Origin: DATKUC01 sp964577375
GTDB lineage: Bacteria > Spirochaetota > Spirochaetia > DSM-27196 > DATKUC01
Length of the DNA: 10,784 nucleotides
Reading direction: 5' to 3'
Assembly: GCA_964577375.1 (NCBI GenBank)
Contig: CAZNYW010000101.1
Span: 1-10,784, forward strand
Every line of letters starts with the position of its first letter. Position 1 is the first letter of the stretch. Made by a program: the position numbers and the translations under genes. Below are positions 1-7,091 of this stretch, piece by piece. The notes beneath the pieces are model-generated. The model worked only from the letters and a program-made list of their open reading frames with translations. It made no database searches and was not told the origin of the DNA.

Positions 1-126
1 ACAGCCGGAGCCGGTGGCTGAAGTACAGCCGGAGCCGGTGGCTGAAGTACAGCCGGAACCGGTGGCTGAAGCAGAGCCGGAGGCCGAAGCGGAGCCGGAG
101 GCCGAAGCGGAAATCGAGGTTGAAGC
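1..126 (+). repeat. In-frame tandem repeats coding the acidic tail
   Basis: Three 24-base units lie at 1-24, 25-48 and 49-72. The first two are identical and the third differs at two positions. They are followed by 18-base units at 73-90 and 91-108, and a diverged one at 109-126. Both periods are multiples of three, so copy-number change would lengthen or shorten the protein tail without shifting the frame. The near-identity of the 24-base units suggests recent duplication by slippage or unequal recombination. The array may extend left of the window. Confidence 0.9.
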
Positions 127-199
127 TGAAGCGGAGGTTACCGAGTCTGCGGCTGCCGAATCCGAAGCTGCCGATGACGGTGAAGAGAGCAAAGAATAA
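1..199 (+). CDS. Acidic C-terminal tail of a protein cut by the window edge, probably ribosomal protein L9
   Basis: Only the 3' end is present; the frame is open from base 2 to a TAA at 197-199, so the true start lies upstream. The visible 65 residues are a low-complexity acidic tail made of Q-P-E-P-V-A-E-V units, then E-P-E-A-E-A units, ending in a Ser/Ala/Glu/Asp-rich stretch. No folded domain can be seen. The gene ends 15 bases before dnaB on the same strand. In many bacteria rplI (bL9) lies directly upstream of dnaB, which is why L9 with an acidic C-terminal extension is the best guess. That identity is inferred from position alone; another gene of the rpsF-ssb-rpsR-rplI cluster, or an unrelated acidic protein, is possible. 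Confidence 0.55.
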   Translation, partial: QPEPVAEVQPEPVAEVQPEPVAEAEPEAEAEPEAEAEIEVEAEAEVTESAAAESEAADDGEESKE

Positions 200-214
200 C
201 TCCTTTGGAGCAGG

Positions 215-1561
215 ATGATGTCCTCTCCTGCAGTCCTGAAAGATAAGATCCCGCCACACAGCGCCGATGCGGAAGTTGCCTGCCTCGGCGCTATTCTGCT
301 TGATCCGGAGGCGCTGGGCCGTGTGCTGCCCTATTTACGGGCAGACGACTTCTACAAGGGCGCCAACTCCCGGATCTTCCGCGCCATTCTGGAGCTTTCC
401 GATCGCAGCGAAGCGATCGACCTGATCACGCTCAGCGAGGCACTGCGGGCCTCCGGCGACCTCGAGATTGTCGGCGGGCCGGGCTACGTCTCCTCTCTCA
501 CCTCCGCGGTACCAACCAGCGCAAACGTCGAGTACTACGCCCGTATCGTTGCCGAGGCAAGCACCAGACGGAGACTCTTGAAGATCGCCGCCGAGATCAC
601 GGCTTCCGCCTTCGAAGAGGGGGTCGAATCGCGCCTGATCATCGAGGAGGCCGAACGCAAGATCTTCGAGATAACCGACCGTCAGCAGACCGGCACCTTC
701 AAACGCGCCCGGGAGATCGTCGAAAAGACGATCGAAGCGATCGAGAAGCTCTACCATACCAAAGACAGCTACACCGGTATTCCGGGTGGTTTTCCGGCGC
801 TCGACAACATGACCAGCGGCTTCCAGAACTCGGAGTTCATCATCATCGGAGCGAGACCGTCGGTCGGCAAGACCGCGTTGGCGCTGACCATGGCGTCGAA
901 TATCTCCGTGCACCAGAAGATACCGGCCGGCTTTTTCACGCTGGAAATGTCCGACATGGCGCTGATGCAGCGCCTTGTGGCGAGCGAGGCACGGATAGGC
1001 AGCCAGCACATACGGACCGGCATGCTGCGGCCTTCCGACTTCAAGAATCTCACCGATGCCGCCGGGCTCATTTACGAGGCACCGCTCTACATCGTGGACA
1101 CGCCCAGCATGAGACTGCTCGATCTGCGCGCACAGGCGCGCCGGATGAAGGCGCAGCTGGACGTCCGCATCATATTCATCGACTATCTCACGCTGATCGG
1201 CTCGGAGAACCCCGACCTCCCGCGGCACGAACAGATCGCCGAGATTTCACGCTCGCTCAAGGCGCTTGCGCGGGAGCTCGACATACCGATTGTGGCGTTG
1301 AGTCAGGTGAGCCGCGACAGTGAAGGCAAGAGACCGACGCTTGCAAACATCCGGGAATCCGGGTCAATCGAGCAGGACGCCGACGTAGTGATCTTTCTCC
1401 ATCGGGAGCGTGGAATAGAGAAGGGTGTCGAACCAGAGTCGAACGTCATCGAAACCGAGCTCATCGTGGCGAAACAGCGCAACGGTCCTGTGGGAACTAT
1501 CAAGATCGCTTTCCTGCCGCAGTATACTAAGTTCGAGTCACTTGCCGAGGAGCGGATCTAG
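215..1561 (+). CDS. dnaB: Replicative DNA helicase DnaB
   Basis: Hexameric ATP-driven 5'-3' helicase that unwinds DNA at the replication fork and works with primase. At 448 residues it has the normal family length. The N-terminal primase-interacting domain begins near residue 12 (IPPHSADAEVACLGAILLDP). The RecA-like motor carries Walker A GARPSVGKT (212-220), the FFTLEMS segment (240-246), Walker B IIFIDYL (319-325), the ALSQVSR sensor segment (361-367), the RPTLANIRESGSIEQDADV block (373-391) and the KQRNGPVG arginine-finger region (420-427). All key motifs are intact and no intein is present. Two adjacent ATGs (215 and 218) follow a GGAG at 207-210; the second has the more usual spacing of 7 bases, so the protein may start at 218. 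It is followed after 19 bases by the ComFB-family gene, probably in the same transcript. Confidence 0.97.
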   Translation: MMSSPAVLKDKIPPHSADAEVACLGAILLDPEALGRVLPYLRADDFYKGANSRIFRAILELSDRSEAIDLITLSEALRASGDLEIVGGPGYVSSLTSAVPTSANVEYYARIVAEASTRRRLLKIAAEITASAFEEGVESRLIIEEAERKIFEITDRQQTGTFKRAREIVEKTIEAIEKLYHTKDSYTGIPGGFPALDNMTSGFQNSEFIIIGARPSVGKTALALTMASNISVHQKIPAGFFTLEMSDMALMQRLVASEARIGSQHIRTGMLRPSDFKNLTDAAGLIYEAPLYIVDTPSMRLLDLRAQARRMKAQLDVRIIFIDYLTLIGSENPDLPRHEQIAEISRSLKALARELDIPIVALSQVSRDSEGKRPTLANIRESGSIEQDADVVIFLHRERGIEKGVEPESNVIETELIVAKQRNGPVGTIKIAFLPQYTKFESLAEERI

Positions 1562-1572
1562 ATGAGGGCGCG

Positions 1573-1578
1573 AGGAGG
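1573..1578 (+). promoter_or_regulatory. Strong ribosome binding site for the ComFB-family gene
   Basis: A consensus AGGAGG lies 2 bases before the ATG at 1581 and 5 bases before the ATG at 1584. The spacing favours 1584 as the real start (protein beginning MALQDE). The core is stronger than that of dnaB upstream, suggesting the small protein is translated efficiently in its own right. Confidence 0.7.
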
Positions 1579-1580
1579 AG

Positions 1581-1868
1581 ATGATGGCACTGCAAGATGA
1601 ATACAATTTCGAAGACCTGAAGAATGAAGCCGAGCGGCTCGTCATAGACGAACTGGAGCGCCAGCTCGAGGTGGCACCTGATTCGGTGTGCCGAACCGAG
1701 GAGTGCATTCTGGACATGGCGGCATTCGCCCTGAATATGGTGCGGCCGATGTACCGCGTGACGCTGCTCGGAAGGCTCTATGCCTCCAACGTCGAAGAGG
1801 GATATGTCGACGAAGTCCGGCGCGCAGTGCAGAAGGCGATCCAGAAGGTCAATTCAAACCCCGCTTAG
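1581..1868 (+). CDS. ComFB-family small protein (late competence ComFB domain)
   Basis: A 95-residue (94 if started at 1584) soluble protein matching the ComFB domain: an N-terminal helix (EDLKNEAERLVIDELERQL), then a cysteine pair at residues 37 and 42, then DMAAFALNMVRPMYRVT (45-61) corresponding to the family's D-[IMV]-xA-x-ALN-x(2)-P-x-Y core, and a C-terminal helix. The domain was named for a Bacillus subtilis competence-operon gene. Cyanobacterial members have more recently been reported, as I recall, to bind cyclic dinucleotides, so a second-messenger sensor role is possible here but not shown by the sequence. Many homologues carry more cysteines in the metal-site region than the two seen here. 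It sits in an apparent operon with dnaB and ends 3 bases from the stop of the convergent propeller gene. Family assignment is fairly sure, function is not. Confidence 0.8.
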   Translation: MMALQDEYNFEDLKNEAERLVIDELERQLEVAPDSVCRTEECILDMAAFALNMVRPMYRVTLLGRLYASNVEEGYVDEVRRAVQKAIQKVNSNPA

Positions 1869-1871
1869 AAC

Positions 1872-4070
1872 CTAGAGGCCTGCGCCGTTGTTCAGCGTCA
1901 GCCGGAAGTCGCTGAGCTTCAGCTGCCTGGCCGTGCTGCTGCGGTTGCCGGTGCCGTTCACGAGTGTAAGATACTGCTCCGGGTTGCCGGTCGATGAGGG
2001 CAGATAGTACCCGTCCGGGGTGAGGATGGTCCAGCTTCCGTCGGGCAGCGCGTAGAAGTCAAACAGATGCCGAAGTGTGGATGCCTGCCAGACCGACACG
2101 CTTCCGTCGCGGTTCAGCGCAAAGACTCTGCCGCGCCAGGACGTGACCTTCCGCGGGATATGGCCCGTCGCTTGCAGCGAGGACAGGCCGTTTCCGTCCC
2201 ACACCTGCACGCGGTTAAAGCCCAGTGTAGTAAATAGCTTCCCACTTTCCTCATCGAATGCAATCGAGGCCTGCAGATCCTCCCCGTCGTAACGGGCGAG
2301 CAGCTGCCCGTTGGAGAAATCCGTGCCCGTGTAGCGCGACAGCACCGTCGTCTCTCCACCGTTGTGGTGGCGCAGCCCGAGCGAAAAGAGCGCTCCGGTG
2401 CGCTTGTCGAACGCCAGGTCGAACACCAGGAAGTCCGCCGATGAGACAGGGACCGTCTCGCCTGTCTGTGGATTCACGCGGATCAGCGAGGAGTCGAGAA
2501 TGTTCGAGTTGCTTCTGCCCAGAATGATCCCGTAGTTGTTCGTGTATGCGGCGGTGAGAGTTCCCGAAGAGGTGAACGAAAAATCGGTCGCAAACGAATA
2601 GGAGTTGAGGAGCCTGATGCGTCCGTTTTTCTCGAGCGAAAGGATATCGGAGCCGGCGTCCTTGAGATCGATGATGGGTGAGTCGAACTGGCCGAACGTG
2701 TCGTTGATGGTAAGCGAAAACGGATCCACCGAGCGGAGGTCTCCGTTCGCGTCGCCCTCCCGGAAGAGAAAGAGCCGCCGGTTGGAAAGCGAGAGCAGTC
2801 CGCTCGGTGCATCGAACGGATTTTGGATGGAGTCCTCCACCAGAAGAGACACCTTGTCGAGGGGCGTGTTGCCGGAGAAGAAGTCGGACCGAACGCTGAG
2901 CAGGTTGGAGGCGGTTGCCGCGAAGAAGCGGTCGTCACTGAAGTCGATGTCGGTTATCGGCACCACGACCGATCGGCCGAACTGCTCGGGAGAGCTTCCG
3001 TACTGCGGGTATCTGGTGATGCTGCCGCCGGGCCTTGCGACGAGCAGGTCGCCCTGCTGCAGCATTGTCGCGGTCACCGTTCCGTCGATCTCGGAGGTGG
3101 AGCTGTACAGCTGCGAAAGCGAGCCGTTTCGGAACGAAAAGAGCCCGACCTCGACTGTGCCCTGTTTGGCAGTCGGGAGGGTGTAGAGGACTGAGAGCTC
3201 CTGGTTCGACGGATCAACACTGATCGACTGCACATCGCCGAGATCGCGCTGTGCCGCTACGCTTCCATTTACCAGATTGATGAGCTCGAGCGAGCTTCCC
3301 GACGTGCCCGCCATATAGACGTCACTGACAGGCGTGAGGTGGTCGAGATTGGGCAGAGTCTGCACAACGGCCTTCTGAGTCCCGGACTGCAGGTCCCAGT
3401 AGGTCAGATTCCCGTTTGAGGGAGAGTAGGTCATGATCGTCCGTTCGGATGCGGAGATGAGAGCGAGCCGGACAATCCCAAATCCATTGGGCAGGTAGGG
3501 AAGCTCCTGACCGCTTGAGCTGTCGAGAAAGACCAGACTGTTCCAGTGAGCGCGCGCATAGAGCAGTATCGATCCCTTTGGGCTGAATTGCACGAACAGC
3601 GGAGTCTCGGTGAGCGGATGCGTGTACATCTGACGGCCGCTTTCCCAGTTCCATACGCTCATCTGGATGAAAAGGCCGCCGTCGCTCACGACCGCGGCCA
3701 GCTCCGGAGCCCCGGGATTCACGGCAAGAGAGACCACAGGAAGATGCGAAACGCGGATAACCTGGCGAAGGTCGCCGGTCGAGCCGTCCCAGATTCGCAC
3801 CGTTCCATCGTTTGAAGCGGTGAAGATGTATCCGGTACGATCGTCCCGGACTATCCGGTTGACGGTTGCCGTGTGACCCGTGTTGAGCAGGACGTGCGCA
3901 CGATCCATGCGGGGTGCCGGCGCGGGCCCGTCGGCCGCGAAGGCAGCGCTGGTTGCGCAACCGGTGAAGGCCGTGAAGAGTATCGCTACCCAGGCAAGCT
4001 GTAAGACATCTATCGCCCACTGGCGGCTGCCGCGCCCGGGCCTTGCTGTTGCCGCAACTACCTCATCCAT
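1872..4070 (-). CDS. Large exported beta-propeller (WD40-like) protein, candidate lipoprotein
   Basis: The 732-residue product has a basic N-terminal region, a hydrophobic stretch at 22-36 and FTGC at 35-38, a plausible spirochaete-style lipobox with Cys38 as the lipid site. Cleavage after an Ala around residues 43-46 is the alternative. The rest is beta-rich with WD40-like blades: NDGTVRIWDGSTGDL (87-101), YWDLQSGTQ (224-232), VQVWDGNGLS (621-630) and NRDGSVSVWQ (653-662). A C-terminal element, DGSWTILTPDGYYLPSS (677-693), resembles the segment ending WD40 arrays in several large bacterial proteins. Its length suggests more than one propeller. There is no catalytic motif, so it probably acts as a protein-binding scaffold at the periplasmic face or cell surface. 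The start is 2 bases after the rseP stop, with GAGG upstream inside rseP, so translation is likely coupled. I do not recognise a named homologue. Confidence 0.8.
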   Translation of the reverse strand: MDEVVAATARPGRGSRQWAIDVLQLAWVAILFTAFTGCATSAAFAADGPAPAPRMDRAHVLLNTGHTATVNRIVRDDRTGYIFTASNDGTVRIWDGSTGDLRQVIRVSHLPVVSLAVNPGAPELAAVVSDGGLFIQMSVWNWESGRQMYTHPLTETPLFVQFSPKGSILLYARAHWNSLVFLDSSSGQELPYLPNGFGIVRLALISASERTIMTYSPSNGNLTYWDLQSGTQKAVVQTLPNLDHLTPVSDVYMAGTSGSSLELINLVNGSVAAQRDLGDVQSISVDPSNQELSVLYTLPTAKQGTVEVGLFSFRNGSLSQLYSSTSEIDGTVTATMLQQGDLLVARPGGSITRYPQYGSSPEQFGRSVVVPITDIDFSDDRFFAATASNLLSVRSDFFSGNTPLDKVSLLVEDSIQNPFDAPSGLLSLSNRRLFLFREGDANGDLRSVDPFSLTINDTFGQFDSPIIDLKDAGSDILSLEKNGRIRLLNSYSFATDFSFTSSGTLTAAYTNNYGIILGRSNSNILDSSLIRVNPQTGETVPVSSADFLVFDLAFDKRTGALFSLGLRHHNGGETTVLSRYTGTDFSNGQLLARYDGEDLQASIAFDEESGKLFTTLGFNRVQVWDGNGLSSLQATGHIPRKVTSWRGRVFALNRDGSVSVWQASTLRHLFDFYALPDGSWTILTPDGYYLPSSTGNPEQYLTLVNGTGNRSSTARQLKLSDFRLTLNNGAGL

Positions 4071-4072
4071 CG

Positions 4073-5455
4073 TTACTGCCTCACGAAGTACATGATATCA
4101 TTAAAGAACGCGAAGAAGATGAGCAGAAAAACTATTGCAACTCCCACCATCTGATAGCGGTGTACGGAGCGCGGACGCAGCGGCCTGCGACTTACCCCTT
4201 CAATCCCGGAAAGGAGGATCTGACCTCCGTCCAGCACCGGGATGGGCAGGAGGTTCATGAAGAACAGCACAACGCTGAGCAGGCTGAGGAAGTTGAAGAA
4301 TGAAATGAAGCCTGCACGTGCGCTCGTGGCAAAACCCTGGGTGGCGACTTCACCCACCAGATAGGTGATGCGGATGGGCCCTGCCACCGCCGAGCTCAGG
4401 TCGACGCCCCGGAACAGGAGTCCGATCCCCGAGATCGTAAGGGTGAGCGTCCGGTAGGTTTCGGTTGCTCCCTTGCCTATCGCCTGCAGCGGACTGTAGT
4501 GAGGCGTGCGAACGCTGAGTCCTTTGAAACGGACGCCGGCGTCGGCGCCTGCCGAGGCCGCTTTCCCCTTGATCGCGTCGGGTATGGAAATCGTCGTCGT
4601 GTCGGTCCGGCCGTCCCTCTCGTAGGTGAGCTTCACCGATCTGCCGGCCAGGCTGCCGACAATCGACTGAAATTGAATCGACTGATCTATCCGCTTTGCG
4701 TCGATCGAGACTATGCGGTCCCCGGGCTTCAAACCGGCATCCCTGGCCGCGCCCTGGACCGATCCCACCACCGGATCGACCCACGGGTAGACCCCGATGC
4801 GTCCCGCACCGGTCGCCTTGTTGAGCGCAGGCGTTACCGGGAGCTGTTCGCGTGTTCCGTTGGGGTGCTCGACGGTGAACTGAAGAGTCGTGTCCGGGTT
4901 GGGCGTTACCGCCTGCTCGATATCCCGGAAATCCGAGATCGGCTGACCCGCAATCGCAACTATGCGGTCTCCGGTCTTCAGCCCTGCCTGGGTAGCCGGG
5001 TAGGGGCCGGAGCTCGCCGCAGGTGCGGGATAGTCGGACTCGAGCACAATCCGGTTGCCGTAGGTCTGAACCGTGAAGCCTGCGTACCAGACTATGGAGA
5101 GCACGACCACCGCGAAAAGCAGGTTCATCGCCGGTCCGGCCAGGAGAACGAGTATTCGCTGCCAGGGCCGCGCGGTATAGAAGGCACCCTTTTCCTTCGG
5201 GATCGTATCGGCCTGGTCTTCGAATGCCTTCTGGAGCGCGTGCTCGCCCTTCATTCGGCAGTAGCCTCCGAGTGGAATCAGCGAGATGCGGTATTCGGTG
5301 CCGCGGAAGGTATAGCCAACCAGCTTCTTCCCCCAGCCGATGGAGAAGGCCTCGACCTCGATGCCGACGAGCTTCGCAACTATGAGATGTCCAGCCTCGT
5401 GAACGAATACAACCAGTCCGAGGCCGACGAGACCGATCAAAATCTGAAGAATCAT
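4073..5455 (-). CDS. rseP: RseP-type site-2 protease (M50 zinc intramembrane metalloprotease)
   Basis: An inner-membrane protease that cuts single-pass membrane proteins, classically anti-sigma factors and remnant signal peptides. Seen in the 460 residues: zinc motif HEAGH (19-23) in the first membrane helix; IPLGGYCRMKGE (60-71), the conserved G-x-G membrane loop; a second helix near 101-122 (ILVLLAGPAMNLLFAVVV); two PDZ domains with GLKTGDRIVAIAGQPI (158-173) and GLKPGDRIVSIDAKRI (241-256); NLLPIPVLDGG (401-411) carrying the third zinc ligand Asp409; and a last helix at about 436-454. All catalytic residues are present and length is typical of two-PDZ members. The ATG has AAGGGAG 4 bases upstream and lies 12 bases after cdsA. 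The substrate is unknown and no anti-sigma gene is in the window. Confidence 0.95.
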   Translation of the reverse strand: MILQILIGLVGLGLVVFVHEAGHLIVAKLVGIEVEAFSIGWGKKLVGYTFRGTEYRISLIPLGGYCRMKGEHALQKAFEDQADTIPKEKGAFYTARPWQRILVLLAGPAMNLLFAVVVLSIVWYAGFTVQTYGNRIVLESDYPAPAASSGPYPATQAGLKTGDRIVAIAGQPISDFRDIEQAVTPNPDTTLQFTVEHPNGTREQLPVTPALNKATGAGRIGVYPWVDPVVGSVQGAARDAGLKPGDRIVSIDAKRIDQSIQFQSIVGSLAGRSVKLTYERDGRTDTTTISIPDAIKGKAASAGADAGVRFKGLSVRTPHYSPLQAIGKGATETYRTLTLTISGIGLLFRGVDLSSAVAGPIRITYLVGEVATQGFATSARAGFISFFNFLSLLSVVLFFMNLLPIPVLDGGQILLSGIEGVSRRPLRPRSVHRYQMVGVAIVFLLIFFAFFNDIMYFVRQ

Positions 5456-5467
5456 GCAACTCCCTTG

Positions 5468-6322
5468 CTATGAGTGAAAGAGTACCTGGTAAAGATAATA
5501 AAAAACCGGTGCTGCAAATATCGGAGAGTCTACCGAATCGAGGATGCCGCCCCTGCCTGGAATGAGGGCTCCTGAGTCCTTCAGCGTCGCCGAACGCTTC
5601 AGCGCCGATTCAATGAGGTCACCCAGGATCACCGCGATTCCGATCACTGCGCCGAACAGCAGCCTGTACCCGAGCGGACCCGCAAAGAGGGTGGGCCGAA
5701 GGAGATTGAATACGATAATTACCGCGGGTGACAGAATGAATCCACCGAGAAAACCGATCAGGCTCTTGTTCGGGCTCACCGCGAGCAATCCGCGCGTCGA
5801 CTTCCCGAACGCCTTTCCGGCGATATACGCCATAGTGTCGTTGAAATAGACCGAGCAGATGAACGCGAGGATGAGAAAGGTTGCGTCCGGCAGTCCGCTC
5901 AGCCTGATGATGTAGGACATGAACAGTCCCGGATATATGAGAAGGGTTACATTGGCCGACACGATCGGCAGCACCGACGGGAACTCGCTCGCGTCCCGGC
6001 GGAACACCTGCACCGCGAGCACGACACCCGCGACCGCTACGATGGCGAAGACCGTCGCTTCGAAGTGCAGCAGGCCAAAAAGCTCGAGCAGCGCCAGGAG
6101 CGGCAGGAGCGCGCCGAGAATCGGGACGAAAAGAGTGCTCGAGCGGTAGCCTGACGCCTTGCGGGAGAAGAACTGAGCCACCTCCACAGCCGCTACTCCG
6201 GAAACGAGCACCGCCAGGATGTTGAACACCAGGTGCTTCTGCTGCGGCAACAGATAGATTATGGCGAAAAGCAGAGGAACCGCGACGAACCAGAGAAGAA
6301 TCCGTACGAGGAGGTTGTTCAT
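5468..6322 (-). CDS. cdsA: Phosphatidate cytidylyltransferase (CDP-diacylglycerol synthase)
   Basis: Integral membrane enzyme making CDP-diacylglycerol from phosphatidic acid and CTP, the branch point of phospholipid synthesis. The 284 residues are mostly hydrophobic, with about eight membrane segments. Motifs: YFNDTMAYIAGKAFGK (159-174), SPNKSLIGFLGG (183-194) and, near the C-terminus, SALKRSATLKDSGA (239-252) followed by IPGRGGILDSVDS (254-266). The metal-binding acidic residues of the signature (Asp249, Asp262, Asp265) are present. Two positions differ from the textbook signature: RGG for HGG, and LDSVDS for LDRxDS; the SPKKTxEG block also lacks its Glu (Ile189). The start ATG overlaps the uppS stop by one base (TGATG) and has no clear ribosome binding site, so translation is probably by coupling. 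As I recall, dxr follows cdsA in Treponema; here rseP follows directly. Confidence 0.92.
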   Translation of the reverse strand: MNNLLVRILLWFVAVPLLFAIIYLLPQQKHLVFNILAVLVSGVAAVEVAQFFSRKASGYRSSTLFVPILGALLPLLALLELFGLLHFEATVFAIVAVAGVVLAVQVFRRDASEFPSVLPIVSANVTLLIYPGLFMSYIIRLSGLPDATFLILAFICSVYFNDTMAYIAGKAFGKSTRGLLAVSPNKSLIGFLGGFILSPAVIIVFNLLRPTLFAGPLGYRLLFGAVIGIAVILGDLIESALKRSATLKDSGALIPGRGGILDSVDSPIFAAPVFYYLYQVLFHS

Positions 6323-7068
6323 CAGGCGCCGCCGAATCGCCGGGTCCGTCGCTGATATTCCTCGATCGCTTTAGTGATCTCCGCCTCCGACCAGTCGGGC
6401 CAGAGATGATCACTGAAGACGAATTCGGAATAGGCCGACTCCCAGAGCAGAAAGTTGCTGACGCGGCGTTCGCCGCCGGATCTGATTATCAGGTCGGGTT
6501 CGGGAAAGTAGGGAAGGTCGAGGTGACTGTCGAGCACCTCTTCGGTAATGGTCTCGCCGGATCGCGCTGCCGCGGCGCCTCGTATCTGTCGATCTTCGGC
6601 AAGCCATCTGTTGACGGCCCGGACTATCTCGCTTCTGCCGCCGCTTCGAAGCGCAATGTTGACGAAGAGATTCTCTCCGTTGCGTGTCTGGTCTTTCAGC
6701 AGCTCCACCGCCTCTCTGTCGCCGGTGCTCAGATCGGAAAGGTCGCCGCTGTGTACGATACGGATGCCTTCCCGCCTGAAGGTTTTAGCCTCATGCGTGA
6801 GGTGTTTGCGGACCGCTCTCAGCAGGAGGGTCTCGCGTTCATCATCAGCCTCGGGGGGGAATTCGGATACAGGAAAGAGCGACAAATAGGAGATGCCGGA
6901 GCGTCTCACGGCAAGAATGACGCGCCATGCGGCGCGAAAACCCTCGAGCTGCGCTGTTTCGGGCGACGCTTCATGCGTCGCGGCCCAGCGCGCTTCACCG
7001 TCCATGACGATTCCGATATGGCGTGGCAGGCTGGCACGGTCAAGAGTCGGGTCGATTGCTCCAGGCAT
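6322..7068 (-). CDS. uppS: UppS-family cis-prenyltransferase with altered active-site motifs
   Basis: By position and fold this is undecaprenyl diphosphate synthase, which adds isopentenyl units to farnesyl diphosphate to make the lipid carrier for cell-wall precursors. The 248 residues align without gaps to the remembered Escherichia coli enzyme through the N-terminal half. The metal-binding Asp is kept (Asp23 in VMDGEARWA), as are Arg27, Ser68 and the C-terminal block IIRSGGERRVSNFLLW (194-209) with Arg196, Arg202, Ser204 and Glu215. Replaced relative to E. coli are Asn28 (Glu25), Gly29 (Ala26), Arg39 (Pro36), His43 (Gln40), Glu73-Asn74-Trp75 (Phe70-Pro71-Pro72) and Arg77 (Ala74); the usual NYGGR is RSGGR (141-145). 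Activity may be altered or lost. The ATG at 7068 has CGGAG 5 bases upstream and lies 23 bases after frr. The family is sure, the catalytic role is not. Confidence 0.85.
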   Translation of the reverse strand: MPGAIDPTLDRASLPRHIGIVMDGEARWAATHEASPETAQLEGFRAAWRVILAVRRSGISYLSLFPVSEFPPEADDERETLLLRAVRKHLTHEAKTFRREGIRIVHSGDLSDLSTGDREAVELLKDQTRNGENLFVNIALRSGGRSEIVRAVNRWLAEDRQIRGAAAARSGETITEEVLDSHLDLPYFPEPDLIIRSGGERRVSNFLLWESAYSEFVFSDHLWPDWSEAEITKAIEEYQRRTRRFGGA

Positions 7069-7091
7069 GCAAACTCCGGGATGGCACTGAG

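Noticed and set aside
1..126. CRISPR-like or intergenic repeat array
   Set aside because: Units are contiguous without spacers, are multiples of three and stay in one open frame, so they are coding tandem repeats.
335..1228. 297-codon open frame antisense to dnaB
   Set aside because: Composition is Arg/Gly/Leu-rich with no recognisable motif, and it lies opposite a fully intact dnaB; it is a GC-driven shadow.
6851..6857. Run of seven G (C7 on the coding strand) at the site of the lost UppS ENW motif, suggesting a frameshift or phase-variable tract
   Set aside because: The protein aligns without gaps to E. coli UppS on both sides of the run, and the other frames do not give the missing motif, so a frame error does not explain the substitutions.
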